DNA from: JAAYDY01 sp964500225
GTDB taxonomy: Bacteria > Planctomycetota > Phycisphaerae > FEN-1346 > JAACEH01
Reading direction: 5' to 3'
NCBI GenBank assembly: GCA_964500225.1
Contig: CAZCOA010000048.1
Span: forward strand, 1-19,521
Length of the DNA stretch: 19,521 nucleotides
In this document: positions 8,005 to 15,076 of the stretch, piece after piece
How positions within the stretch are numbered: position 1 is the first letter of the stretch
Layout: each line of letters starts with the position of its first letter
Position numbers and translations under genes: made by a program
The notes under the pieces: model-generated
What the model saw: only the letters and a program-made list of their open reading frames with translations
Database searches by the model: none
Told to the model about the DNA's origin: nothing

Positions 8005-9402
8005 CTATTGCGAAAGAATGTAAACGGGGCAGGGGCCCACCTCGACGGACGCCTTGCCGTCGGCGGCTTCGACATTCTTCTCGTGACCGAACATGTCGCG
8101 GACGATGACGGTGCGGGCCGCCGCGATGACCACCGTCTTCGGGCCGGCGACGTTCCAGGCCATCACCACGGGTTTGCCGCCTTTGGCCTTGGCGGCGTCG
8201 GGCGCCAAGCGGTAGATGAAGAGGCCGTCCTGCCCGTCGCTGACGGCCGCCAGGAGCTTCGGATTCGGCAGCGTGCGGATCATGGTCTGCACGGCATACG
8301 CCTGTGGTCGCCAGGACTTGTCGCGGAGGAAGAAGCCGCCGTTGAAGTTATCGGTGTCGGTGGCGAACATGATATGGACGCGTTCGACGCCCAGACGCAT
8401 GGCCAAGGCGTAGATGCGGCACGCGTAGGCGGCCTGCAGGAGCGGCGACACATGAGGCTTGTCGGAGGGCGTGTCGAAGTGGCCGCCGTCCTGCTTCGAG
8501 ATGGGGTAACCGACCTCGGTGTACCAGATGGGGACGTCGCCGCGACCGTGTTTGGCGAGGATGGCGCGAATCTCCGCCAGGCAGGGCGCCACGGCATAGC
8601 CGCCCCAGGGTTTCACGCAGAACATGTCGGGACCGACGGGCTCGGTGTAGGGGTGTGTGGAGAGGGCATCGTAGCTCCGGGCCACCGCCTGGGCCTTCTC
8701 GTGGACGTGCTTGATGAATCGGATATCGCCTTTGCTGGCACCGCCGGCGCCGAAGCCGATGACCGTTACGTTGGGCCAGCGTTTCTTGACGGTCTTGTAC
8801 GTCTGGACGAGGACCTTGGCGTAGAGGGCTTCGCGCTCGGCTTCGACCTCGGCTCGCGGCTCTCGGTCGGGAATCATGTACTGGAAGTTCGGTTCGTTCC
8901 AGACTTCGATCTTCGTGACGGGCCGGTTGGGCAGGTCGGGGTGGTCCCTGAAGAACGTGCCGCCGGGGCCGTAGCGCTCCAGGAACTCGACGACGCCCTT
9001 GATGTTGTCGGTGAGAAAGGCTTCGTCGCTGTCGTAGAAGGCGCGGTTACGGCTCTCGCCGTGAACGCGGAGGCCGAGGGTGTTCATAATCTCGACGCCG
9101 TCCTGGCACATGATCTTCATGGCGTTGTCGTCGAACGGGCCGCCGATGCGGATGCTCCTGAAGCCGATCTTGCGGATCGAGTCGCGATGCTCGATGTACT
9201 CGCCGGTCCAGGCGTAAAGGCCATAGACGGGCAAGTCAGGGGCGGGACGGGCGGCAATCTGTTCGATGGGCGGAAACTGCTGATCGACGATCTTCCACTG
9301 GCCTGGGATGACCGTGGGTTGGACGACCGGGCCGGGCTCGGCGGCACAAGCCGCACCCGCCAGGGCGACGGTTGCCATCAGGACAAGACTGAGGATGCGC
9401 AT
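8005..9402 (-). CDS. Secreted clan GH-A glycoside hydrolase
   Basis: A 465-residue protein with a Sec signal peptide (residues 1-20, Leu/Val/Ala core, likely cut at ACA-AEP), so it acts in the periplasm or outside the cell. The TIM-barrel pattern of clan GH-A is visible. IEVWNEPNF holds the acid/base E170 at the end of strand 4, and IWYTEVGYP holds the nucleophile E296 at strand 7. Supporting segments are GFRSIRIGG (80-88) and LSTHPY (248-253). The overall layout is closest to GH39- or GH5-like enzymes acting on plant or algal beta-glycans, but I cannot assign the family. Start ATG 9402 follows AGGAG by 6 bases. The frame stays open upstream to 9843, but that stretch is Ser/Thr/Arg-rich and not protein-like. 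It is converged on by the GH57 gene. Confidence 0.9.
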   Translation of the reverse strand: MRILSLVLMATVALAGAACAAEPGPVVQPTVIPGQWKIVDQQFPPIEQIAARPAPDLPVYGLYAWTGEYIEHRDSIRKIGFRSIRIGGPFDDNAMKIMCQDGVEIMNTLGLRVHGESRNRAFYDSDEAFLTDNIKGVVEFLERYGPGGTFFRDHPDLPNRPVTKIEVWNEPNFQYMIPDREPRAEVEAEREALYAKVLVQTYKTVKKRWPNVTVIGFGAGGASKGDIRFIKHVHEKAQAVARSYDALSTHPYTEPVGPDMFCVKPWGGYAVAPCLAEIRAILAKHGRGDVPIWYTEVGYPISKQDGGHFDTPSDKPHVSPLLQAAYACRIYALAMRLGVERVHIMFATDTDNFNGGFFLRDKSWRPQAYAVQTMIRTLPNPKLLAAVSDGQDGLFIYRLAPDAAKAKGGKPVVMAWNVAGPKTVVIAAARTVIVRDMFGHEKNVEAADGKASVEVGPCPVYILSQ

Positions 9403-9433
9403 GGCTTTCTCCTGAAAAGAAGGTCCGGGGAGA

Positions 9434-9709
9434 TCAGCATGGTGTTGATTCTGATAGTATAACGGCTCCGTTCGCAATTCGTACCGGTGATTGCGGGTCA
9501 TTGGCGCCGAACCGTGAGACGCTACCGCCAAACCAGTCGCGTGCCTTCGGGCCGTCAAGGCCGACGAGGCGACCTTCCGGCGGACGAAGGAATTCGAGTC
9601 GCAACAGCACGGTCCGCTGTCGCTGGATAACGTACACTTTGTTTCGCACTTGTGAAGTGAAGGGGTAGCCTCTGGGCTGGTCGATTTTGGGAATGGTTGA
9701 CGTTTCCAA
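9434..9709 (-). pseudogene. Protein-like reading frame without a convincing start (possible gene remnant)
   Basis: The minus frame ending in TGA at 9434-9436 reads like a natural protein. It has alternating hydrophobics (NKVYVIQRQRTVLLRLEF), a Pro/Gly turn region and few low-complexity runs. The other two frames here are Ser/Arg/Pro-rich noise. The first possible start in the readable part is TTG 9709, giving 91 residues. There is no ribosome site before it and no ATG or GTG in frame upstream as far as the preceding gene. Codon use is less GC-rich at position three than in its neighbours. It may be a decayed 3' fragment of a gene, or chance. I do not recognise a family. Confidence 0.25.
9456..9461 (-). 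promoter_or_regulatory. Candidate -10 element for the secreted glycosidase
   Basis: TATACT on the minus strand matches the -10 consensus at five of six bases and would start transcription about 47 bases before ATG 9402. No good -35 hexamer is present at 16-18 bases, so this is weak. Confidence 0.25.
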
Positions 9710-9735
9710 AGGGACCAGAGACAGGAGGACTGCCC

Positions 9736-9861
9736 ATGGCTTGTCGTAGCACGCACGTGGCGGAAGGCAAGACGGAAGCAGCGGGCGTTGGGTCGGTGAT
9801 TCGGATCGATGAGGCGGATGTCGGGAGTGGCCAGAGGGTCCATGCCGGCGCGGCTTCCTAG
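9736..9861 (+). CDS. Possible 41-residue small protein
   Basis: ATG 9736 follows a perfect AGGAGG (9723-9728) by 7 bases, and the frame runs to TAG 9859-9861. The peptide is small, Ala/Gly/Val-rich and weakly charged, with no membrane segment. It converges on the exported protein gene and overlaps its stop codon by four bases. No promoter is clear upstream. The only evidence is the ribosome site and the open frame, so it may well be chance. Confidence 0.2.
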   Translation: MACRSTHVAEGKTEAAGVGSVIRIDEADVGSGQRVHAGAAS

Positions 9862-10940
9862 AAGTCTTCGCTTTCTTCTTCATCCGGGTCGCCTTTGACG
9901 ACCGGGGCGTCGGCCTTGGCCTTGATGGCCTTCTCCCAGGCGTCCAGGGCCTGCGGGTCGATGATGTAGGTGTGGCCGCCGGCATCCGTTTCGCCGGGCG
10001 GAGCCTCGATTGGTTTCTGGTACTCCATCGAGACGCCGGAAATCTGCTGCACGTAGAAGGCGGCCTGCTGCACGGCGGGGCAGCGGTGGATGGCGTTGGG
10101 CTGGTTGTTCTTGCGGAGGAACTCGACGAGTCGCAGGGCGGCATCTCGAGGGGCGCCGAGGTTGGATCGGCAGAGGTTCCCGTAGAAACTGATAAGCTTC
10201 TGGGCCTTGAGTGTCATGGGGTCGATCTCAAGCAAGGTCTTGGCCATGACGGGCAAGGCGCGTACGTCGCGGTCGGTGTGGGCGTGGATGAGGTTGGGCC
10301 AGACCAGGTCGAGGTTGCCGGACTCCAGCAGAGGCATGCGGAGCCGATGGGCGAGATCGCGGCGCTGGACCGGGTCCATCGGTGCAGCTTCTTTCCACCA
10401 CTGATGCCACTGGTTTATGATCCGGCGGGCGTCCTCCTGCTGTTCGGCAGTGAGGGCCTCCCCGGGCGGGCAGGTGGGCAGGTGGCCGAACCAGACGTGC
10501 GAGATGGCCGACAGCGCCACGGCGGCGCGGTGGCGGACCTGCCATCGCGAGGCGTTTGCGCCGTCGCGAAGAGGGGTGACGTTTTCCAGCATCAGAAGCA
10601 GCTCTTCGACGCGCTGGGCCAGGCGATCCATGCCCACATGCGTCACACGGAACATGCTGGTGACCTGCTGTTCCCAGTCGTCGGGCATTGGCAGCCGCGG
10701 ATCGCCGATGCATTTCATTAGGATGTCGAGCTCCAGTTCATCCTGCTGAACGCGTGGCGGCTGGTAGTGGTTCGACTCGTTTTCATTGGAGGTGGAAGTA
10801 TCGTTGGCGGATCGGCGTAGGAGAAGCCCCTTGGGCCGGACGGCCGGCGGCGTCGGGGGCTCCGGCGGCGGCAGATCGGCCCACGCGGCGGTGCCGAGTG
10901 CCGCCAACACGATCAGGGCGACAAGGAGACTACGTTTCAC
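9858..10940 (-). CDS. Exported protein of unknown function with an acidic C-terminal tail
   Basis: A 360-residue protein. I chose GTG 10940 because GAGGTGA lies five bases upstream and the product then begins directly with a signal peptide (KRSLLVALIVLAALGTAAWA, cut before DLPPPEPP). A frame extension to 10982 would put 14 residues before it. After a Pro-rich stretch (22-35) the protein is mostly helical. Arg/Ala/Leu repeats such as RHRAAVALSAISHVWFGH suggest HEAT-like packing. The last 15 residues are Asp/Glu-rich. There is no catalytic motif that I recognise. It follows the GT2 gene by 99 bases on the same strand and may belong to the same transcript. It probably works in the periplasm; role unknown. 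Confidence 0.8.
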   Translation of the reverse strand: MKRSLLVALIVLAALGTAAWADLPPPEPPTPPAVRPKGLLLRRSANDTSTSNENESNHYQPPRVQQDELELDILMKCIGDPRLPMPDDWEQQVTSMFRVTHVGMDRLAQRVEELLLMLENVTPLRDGANASRWQVRHRAAVALSAISHVWFGHLPTCPPGEALTAEQQEDARRIINQWHQWWKEAAPMDPVQRRDLAHRLRMPLLESGNLDLVWPNLIHAHTDRDVRALPVMAKTLLEIDPMTLKAQKLISFYGNLCRSNLGAPRDAALRLVEFLRKNNQPNAIHRCPAVQQAAFYVQQISGVSMEYQKPIEAPPGETDAGGHTYIIDPQALDAWEKAIKAKADAPVVKGDPDEEESEDF

Positions 10941-11039
10941 GCGATTCACCTCGGTCAATCTCGTCACGAGGCCGGACTTCAAGAAGTACGAGTCCGTTGC
11001 CGCTGAAAGCAGAACAAAACGGTTTTTTGCCGGCGCCGA

Positions 11040-11804
11040 TCAGGCGTCGGCAGGTTTGTCCGATGCCTTCGACACGAACAGCCGGCACGGAACGAGGCGT
11101 GTCTTGTGCAGGCACCATCGTGCGGCGGTCCACAGCGTCATGAGACCATAGGTGGTGGATCGACGCAGGTTGATGCTCGATGCCTCGGGCATGTAGCGGC
11201 AGGGCACGGGCACATCGCCGATGCGGAAACCGAAGTGGACGGCCTGGGCCAGGAACTGCGAGTCGAAGACGAAATCGTCGCTGTTGCGGTGATAGGGGAT
11301 CGTCTCGATGACCTTGCGGCGGTAAGCCCTGTAGCCGGTGTGCCACTCGCCCAGGTTCTGTCCGTAAAGGATGTTTTCGACAATGGTCAGAAAGCGGTTG
11401 GCGACGTACTTGATGAGCGGCATGCCGGAGCCGACGGCTTCCTTGCGTGTGCGGATACGGTTGCCCAGCACTACGTCGCAGATGTCGGCCTTGAGAAAGC
11501 CGACGACGTGCGGCACGACCCGCGGATCGTACTGGTAGTCGGGGTGAATCATGACGATGTAGTCGGCTCCGTGGGCCAGGGCGGTGTCGAGACAGGTTTT
11601 TTGGTTGCCGCCGTAGCCGCGATTGCGTTCGTGGCGGATCACGGTCAGACCGAGTCGCTCGGCGATTTCGACCGTGCGGTCGGTGCTGCAATCGTCCACG
11701 AGGATGATCTCGTCGCAGCAGCCCGAGGGCAGATCGCGCACCGTCTGTTCCACCGTGGCTTCGGCATTGTAGGCCGGCATGATGATGATGGTTTTGTCCG
11801 ACAC
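11040..11804 (-). CDS. Family 2 glycosyltransferase (dolichol-phosphate-sugar synthase-like)
   Basis: A 254-residue GT-A fold inverting glycosyltransferase. IIIMPAYNAEATVEQTV (6-22) is the nucleotide-binding start, ILVDDCSTDRT (34-44) the first acidic motif, RNRGYGGNQKT (60-70) a family loop, and IHPDYQYDP (86-94) the metal-binding motif. GEWHTGYRAYRR further on resembles the acceptor-side motif of polyprenyl-phosphate mannosyl or glucosyl transferases. No C-terminal membrane helices are present, so it is a soluble or peripheral form. The start is uncertain: I use GTG 11804, just before the conserved core. The frame is open to ATG 11933, but those 43 residues are Arg/Pro/Ser-rich and unlike the family. 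It follows the small zinc-ribbon gene on the same strand. Confidence 0.88.
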   Translation of the reverse strand: MSDKTIIIMPAYNAEATVEQTVRDLPSGCCDEIILVDDCSTDRTVEIAERLGLTVIRHERNRGYGGNQKTCLDTALAHGADYIVMIHPDYQYDPRVVPHVVGFLKADICDVVLGNRIRTRKEAVGSGMPLIKYVANRFLTIVENILYGQNLGEWHTGYRAYRRKVIETIPYHRNSDDFVFDSQFLAQAVHFGFRIGDVPVPCRYMPEASSINLRRSTTYGLMTLWTAARWCLHKTRLVPCRLFVSKASDKPADA

Positions 11805-12019
11805 GGCTTCCGTCTTTACCAAGGGACACGTTGGCACGCGCTGTCGCGACAGGGGTGATACGGATGCACATGGTACCTGTTCGTCGGACGGGCGTCCAGT
11901 CCTGGCGCGTCGATGAACTGGGGCAAGGCCCATCCGTCGGTGGGCGATCAGGCGACCGGCTCGGCTGTCGGGCCGGCCGCCGGCGGCTCGGGCAGCGGGT
12001 GGGCCAGGTACCGTTTCTG

Positions 12020-12259
12020 TCAGGAGGGGCAGAGGTCGAATTGCATCCGACGATAGACCTGGTCCTGAAGCGTTTCGGGGTCGGCCTGTCGCATCGTGTC
12101 GAGGAGCCGCAGGATGTCCTCGCGGCGGTCGGCGGCCAAGTCGTCGGCGGACAGTTCCATTGGATCGTAGGCCGCCAGCACCTCGATGCGGACAATGTAG
12201 CGCGTGTTCTCATCGGTCAGAAGCACCTTGCCGCACATGTCGCACGTGAAACCGTCCAT
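12020..12259 (-). CDS. Small zinc-ribbon protein with TGA at the expected last cysteine
   Basis: As conventionally read, a 79-residue protein. It opens with FTCDMCGK, a CxxC zinc knuckle. A charged helical middle follows (ADDLAADRREDILRLLDTM, then LQDQVYRRM), and it ends FDLCPS at TGA 12020-12022. A second CxxC would be expected to complete a four-cysteine site, and the TGA lies exactly at the fourth cysteine (CPS-stop). Reading through gives QKRYLAHPLPEPP and 23 codons in all, to a second TGA at 11948-11950. Start ATG 12259 follows GAGGA by 10 bases. It sits 20 bases after trpD in a probable operon. Function unknown; the family seems to be a conserved small planctomycete protein, from memory and unverified. 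It may be a selenoprotein, a natural truncation or a sequence error. Confidence 0.75.
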   Translation of the reverse strand: MDGFTCDMCGKVLLTDENTRYIVRIEVLAAYDPMELSADDLAADRREDILRLLDTMRQADPETLQDQVYRRMQFDLCPS

Positions 12260-12279
12260 AGCGTTGCGGTCCTCGGCGT

Positions 12280-13290
12280 TTAGGCGTTGCGCGTCAGGTC
12301 CACGAGTCGTGCCAGGGCCTTGGCGGCGGCACCCGAGTCGATGCTCTGGGCGGCTTTCTGAACGCCTTCTTCCAGAGACGCCGCGACTCCGCCCACGTAG
12401 ATGGCCGCGGCGCTGTTGAGCACGACGATGTCGCGGGCGGGACCCCTGCGGCCGGCCAACACGCCGCGGATAATCTCCGCGCTGGCTTGCGGCGAGTCCA
12501 CGCGGAGGTCGGCCACATCGTGGGCCGACATGCCGAACTGCTCGGGCGTGAGCTCATACAGGTCGATACTATCGGGCCTCACCTCGGCCACTCGCGTCGC
12601 GCCGGACAGCGTAATCTCATCCAGGCCGTCGGTGCCGTGGACGACCATGGCGTGCTCGGCGCCCAGGTTCTGAAGCACGCGGGCGATCAACTCGACCAGA
12701 TGCACGTCGAAGACGCCCATGACCTGTCGCCTGGCTCCGGCCGGATTCGTCAGCGGCCCGAGCACATTGAACACGGTCCGAATGCCGAGTTCCTTGCGAA
12801 CCGGCACGGCATGCTTCATGGCCCCGTGCAGCAACGGGGCGAACAAGAACCCGATGCCGGCCTCGCGAATGCAGCGACTGACCGTCTCGGGCGACACGTT
12901 GAGGTTGACGCCGAGAGCTTCCAGTACATCGCTGGAGCCGCTCTTGCTCGTGCTGCTGCGGTTGCCGTGCTTGGCGACGGCCACGCCGGCCCCGGCGGCC
13001 ACCAGGGCCGATGCCGTGGAGATGTTGAATGTGCCGCTATGGTCGCCGCCGGTGCCGCAGGTGTCCACAACGGTCCGGCCGCCGGGATCGATTCGCGTCG
13101 CTTTCTCGCGCATCACCATCGCCGCACCGGTCACCTCGTCGCTGGTGTGCCCCTTCATGGCCAGGGCGACCAGGAAAGCCGCCATTTGCGCGGGGCTGGC
13201 CCGGCCCTCCATGATCTCGGTCATGGCGGCCCGCGATTCCTCCACCGTCAGATCCTGGCGGCGCGAGAGTTTAAGTATGGCTTCCAGCAT
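12280..13290 (-). CDS. trpD: Anthranilate phosphoribosyltransferase
   Basis: A 336-residue cytoplasmic enzyme that transfers phosphoribose from PRPP to anthranilate, the second step of the tryptophan branch. Length and motifs are standard: the PRPP loop DTCGTGGDHSGTFN (76-89), KHGNRSSTSKSGSSD (107-121), the anthranilate-site block ending in NVLGPLTNPA, and the DGLDE metal motif. No residue looks lost. The ribosome site GGGAG lies about 14 bases before ATG 13290. It follows galK by 54 bases and precedes the zinc-ribbon gene by 20, so it appears co-transcribed with galK. No other trp gene is in the window. Confidence 0.96.
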   Translation of the reverse strand: MLEAILKLSRRQDLTVEESRAAMTEIMEGRASPAQMAAFLVALAMKGHTSDEVTGAAMVMREKATRIDPGGRTVVDTCGTGGDHSGTFNISTASALVAAGAGVAVAKHGNRSSTSKSGSSDVLEALGVNLNVSPETVSRCIREAGIGFLFAPLLHGAMKHAVPVRKELGIRTVFNVLGPLTNPAGARRQVMGVFDVHLVELIARVLQNLGAEHAMVVHGTDGLDEITLSGATRVAEVRPDSIDLYELTPEQFGMSAHDVADLRVDSPQASAEIIRGVLAGRRGPARDIVVLNSAAAIYVGGVAASLEEGVQKAAQSIDSGAAAKALARLVDLTRNA

Positions 13291-13344
13291 GGGTTGTTGT
13301 TTCTCCCTGGCTCGAATGTTTTTCGTGGCACCGAGCGGCGACGT

Positions 13345-14544
13345 TCAATCAGTCGGCCACTGAAGATGGGCCGCCCCGGCGGCGCTGGTCACCAGGACGT
13401 CCGGCTCCAGGCCGGTAGTTTTCGGATAGTCTTGCATGACGGCCCGCCGCAGCGGCTCGACGGCCTCGCGACGGCACAGCGTGACGGTGCATCCGCCGAA
13501 ACCGCCGCCGGTCATGCGGCTGCCGTACACGCCGGGCACGCCCCGGGCGATTTCGACCAGCAAGTCCAGCTCGCGGCACGACACCTCGTACAGGTCGCGG
13601 AGCGAGTCGTGAGAGGCATTCATACAGCGGCCCACGGTGACGGCGTCGCCGGCGCGCAGCGCCTCGGCGGCAATCTGAGTCCGTTCGTTCTCGGTCACCA
13701 CATGCTGCGCGCGACGCGCCACCAGTGGATCCATCCGGTCGCGGAACTCTTCCCACTGCCACGCGGCCACGTCGCGCAGTGCCGTGACGCCTGCCATATG
13801 CTGAGCAAAGACGCGGACGGCCTCGTTGCATTGGCTGCGGCGATCGTTGTACGCATTGGCCGCCAGATCGTGATGCACGCGACTGTTGATCACGACGACG
13901 GCCAAATCCACCGCGCCGTTGAGCGGCACAGGCGTGCCTTTGAGCCGCCGACAGTCGATCAGGAGGGCGTGGCCCTCGCGCCCGTTGAGCACGACAAATT
14001 GATCCATGATGCCGCACAGGGCGCCCACGCGGTGCTCGGCCTTCTGGCACAGCAGGGCCAGGTCGGTGCGCGTCTTGCCGGCGCCCTTGAGCAACTGGTC
14101 CAGTGTACGGCCGCGGGCGCCCGCGGCGCGCGCCGCCAACGCGCCCGCGACGGCCGCTTCGAGGCTGGCCGAACTGGACAACCCGCCGCCGATCGGCACG
14201 TTGCTATCAATGTGCAGGTCCGCGCCGCCGTGAGGCCACCCGGCCTCGGCCAGCACGGCGGCCACGTGGGCCACATACCGGGCCCAGGCTGGGAGCGACT
14301 CGTGCACGTCACCCAGCGGAAACTCGACCGTCTGAGCGGCATGTTCGCTGAAGGTCCGTACCGTGCCGTCGCCGCGAGGGCGAAAGGCTACGCGTGTGTG
14401 CCGCTGGACGTTCATCGGCAACACGAACCCCTCGTTGTAGTCCGTGTGCTCGCCGATCAGGTTGACGCGACCGGGGGCCACGCTGACGCCAGAGGGCTCG
14501 GCGGCGAAGCGGGCGACAAAGTCTGCTCGTTGGTCTTCGTTCAT
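13345..14544 (-). CDS. galK: Galactokinase
   Basis: A 399-residue GHMP-family kinase that phosphorylates galactose with ATP to galactose-1-phosphate, the entry step of the Leloir pathway, in the cytoplasm. The galactokinase signature GRVNLIGEHTDYNEGFVLP (25-43) distinguishes it from other GHMP kinases. The ATP loop is PIGGGLSSSAS (117-127), the catalytic Asp is D181 in GIMDQF, and the third motif is SRMTGGGFGGCT. I chose ATG 14544, which has AGGAC 7 bases upstream; an in-frame ATG at 14568 has no ribosome site. It is the first gene of the minus-strand run and has its own promoter at 14617-14645. No galT or galE lies in the window. Confidence 0.95.
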   Translation of the reverse strand: MNEDQRADFVARFAAEPSGVSVAPGRVNLIGEHTDYNEGFVLPMNVQRHTRVAFRPRGDGTVRTFSEHAAQTVEFPLGDVHESLPAWARYVAHVAAVLAEAGWPHGGADLHIDSNVPIGGGLSSSASLEAAVAGALAARAAGARGRTLDQLLKGAGKTRTDLALLCQKAEHRVGALCGIMDQFVVLNGREGHALLIDCRRLKGTPVPLNGAVDLAVVVINSRVHHDLAANAYNDRRSQCNEAVRVFAQHMAGVTALRDVAAWQWEEFRDRMDPLVARRAQHVVTENERTQIAAEALRAGDAVTVGRCMNASHDSLRDLYEVSCRELDLLVEIARGVPGVYGSRMTGGGFGGCTVTLCRREAVEPLRRAVMQDYPKTTGLEPDVLVTSAAGAAHLQWPTD

Positions 14545-14616
14545 GCCGGGGTCCTGGGCAACGACCATGCTGCGGCGCGACTTGGCAACGGCTTACCGGA
14601 AACCCGCAGCGGCCAG

Positions 14617-14645
14617 AGTATGACGCCTCGGAAACGGTCCGTCAA
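14617..14645 (-). promoter_or_regulatory. Sigma-70-type promoter of the galK operon
   Basis: On the minus strand, TTGACG (14640-14645), exactly 17 bases, then CATACT (14617-14622). Transcription would start near 14611, about 66 bases before ATG 14544. Confidence 0.65.
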
Positions 14646-14951
14646 CTGCGAAGCCAAGATCGCAACCTGTGGGGCACGTGGAGAGGATGTGCACAGACAA
14701 TGTGCGATGGTGAACAGCCCATGGCCGGCTCCTTGCGGGTTGTGGGCATAGGGCGGGGGCGACGGGCCGGACGGGCGACGCTGAAAACGCAGATTCGAGG
14801 ATTCTGTAGGGGTTGGCGGATGCGGCGGCATGTCAATTGCACGCAGTCAGATACAGCGGTGCGCTCAGGGTGCGCGCCGGGATAGGGCTAGGTCGGTTGT
14901 CGCTTGTTCACGTTCAGGATCGCTTGGGAGAAGCCGGAGGCGGCCTCTGGC

Positions 14952-14980
14952 TTGACCGGACGGGGCGACAGCCGTAATAT
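14952..14980 (+). promoter_or_regulatory. Sigma-70-type promoter of the TatD-like gene
   Basis: TTGACC (14952-14957), exactly 17 bases, then TAATAT (14975-14980). Transcription would start near 14987, leaving a 90-base leader before ATG 15077. Confidence 0.65.
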
Positions 14981-15005
14981 GGTGGGCTCCGAGAGGTTGT
15001 GCCTC

Positions 15006-15051
15006 GGTTGTCCACGGCCAATAGCCGCTGTTGCGGCCGATGGCGACAACC
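15006..15051 (+). promoter_or_regulatory. Nested stem-loop in the leader of the TatD-like gene
   Basis: GGTTGTC (15006-15012) pairs perfectly with GACAACC (15045-15051). Inside it, CGGCC and GGCCG can form a second stem around a 15-base loop. It ends 26 bases before the ATG and leaves the AAAGGA ribosome site free. It could be a protein-binding or RNA-stability element; no known riboswitch class is recognised. Confidence 0.35.
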
Positions 15052-15076
15052 TCCGCGGAACCGAAAGGATACGGCC

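Larger units (their letters stand above)
9403..9857. other. 455-base gap with only weak coding signals
   Basis: This stretch separates the secreted glycosidase from the upstream exported protein. It holds a TATACT (-10-like) hexamer on the minus strand at 9456-9461, a protein-like minus frame ending at 9434, and a short plus-strand frame with a strong ribosome site at 9736. Its third codon positions are visibly less GC-rich than in neighbouring genes. No RNA gene or repeat is apparent. Confidence 0.4.
14545..15076. other. Divergent intergenic region between galK and the TatD-like gene
   Basis: These 532 bases hold one good promoter for each side (14617-14645 minus, 14952-14980 plus) and a structured plus-strand leader (15006-15051). 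Between about 14646 and 14951 I see no gene with a ribosome site, no repeat and no RNA gene. Short open frames on both strands are Arg-rich noise. Confidence 0.6.

Noticed and set aside
9340..9402. Lipobox in the glycosidase signal peptide (GAAC)
   Set aside because: Position -3 is Gly rather than Leu, Val or Ile, and an ordinary signal peptidase I site ACA-AEP follows directly.
7960..9462. A 500-residue open frame on the plus strand
   Set aside because: It lies opposite the secreted glycosidase, whose signal peptide and catalytic motifs are clear. The frame is Asp/Gly/Val-rich shadow sequence.
9403..9843. N-terminal extension of the secreted glycosidase to ATG 9843
   Set aside because: The extra 147 residues are Ser/Thr/Arg-rich. 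A signal peptide and a good ribosome site mark ATG 9402 as the start.
11000..11050. Terminator at the end of the GT2 gene
   Set aside because: Short GC repeats and an A-run are present, but no stem of 6 bp or more is followed by a T-run in the right orientation.
11805..11933. N-terminal extension of the GT2 enzyme to ATG 11933
   Set aside because: The 43 residues are Arg/Pro/Ser-rich, have no ribosome site and precede the usual GT2 start. It stays possible only if coupled to readthrough of the upstream TGA.
11948..12019. SECIS element just after the TGA of the zinc-ribbon gene
   Set aside because: No stem with a G-bearing apical loop at the usual 15-35 base distance could be drawn by eye, only generic GC pairings. 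This needs a proper folding search.
12487..14751. A 754-residue open frame on the plus strand
   Set aside because: It is antisense to galK and trpD, which carry complete family motifs. Long antisense frames arise in GC-rich coding DNA, and this one is His/Gly/Arg-rich with no ribosome site.
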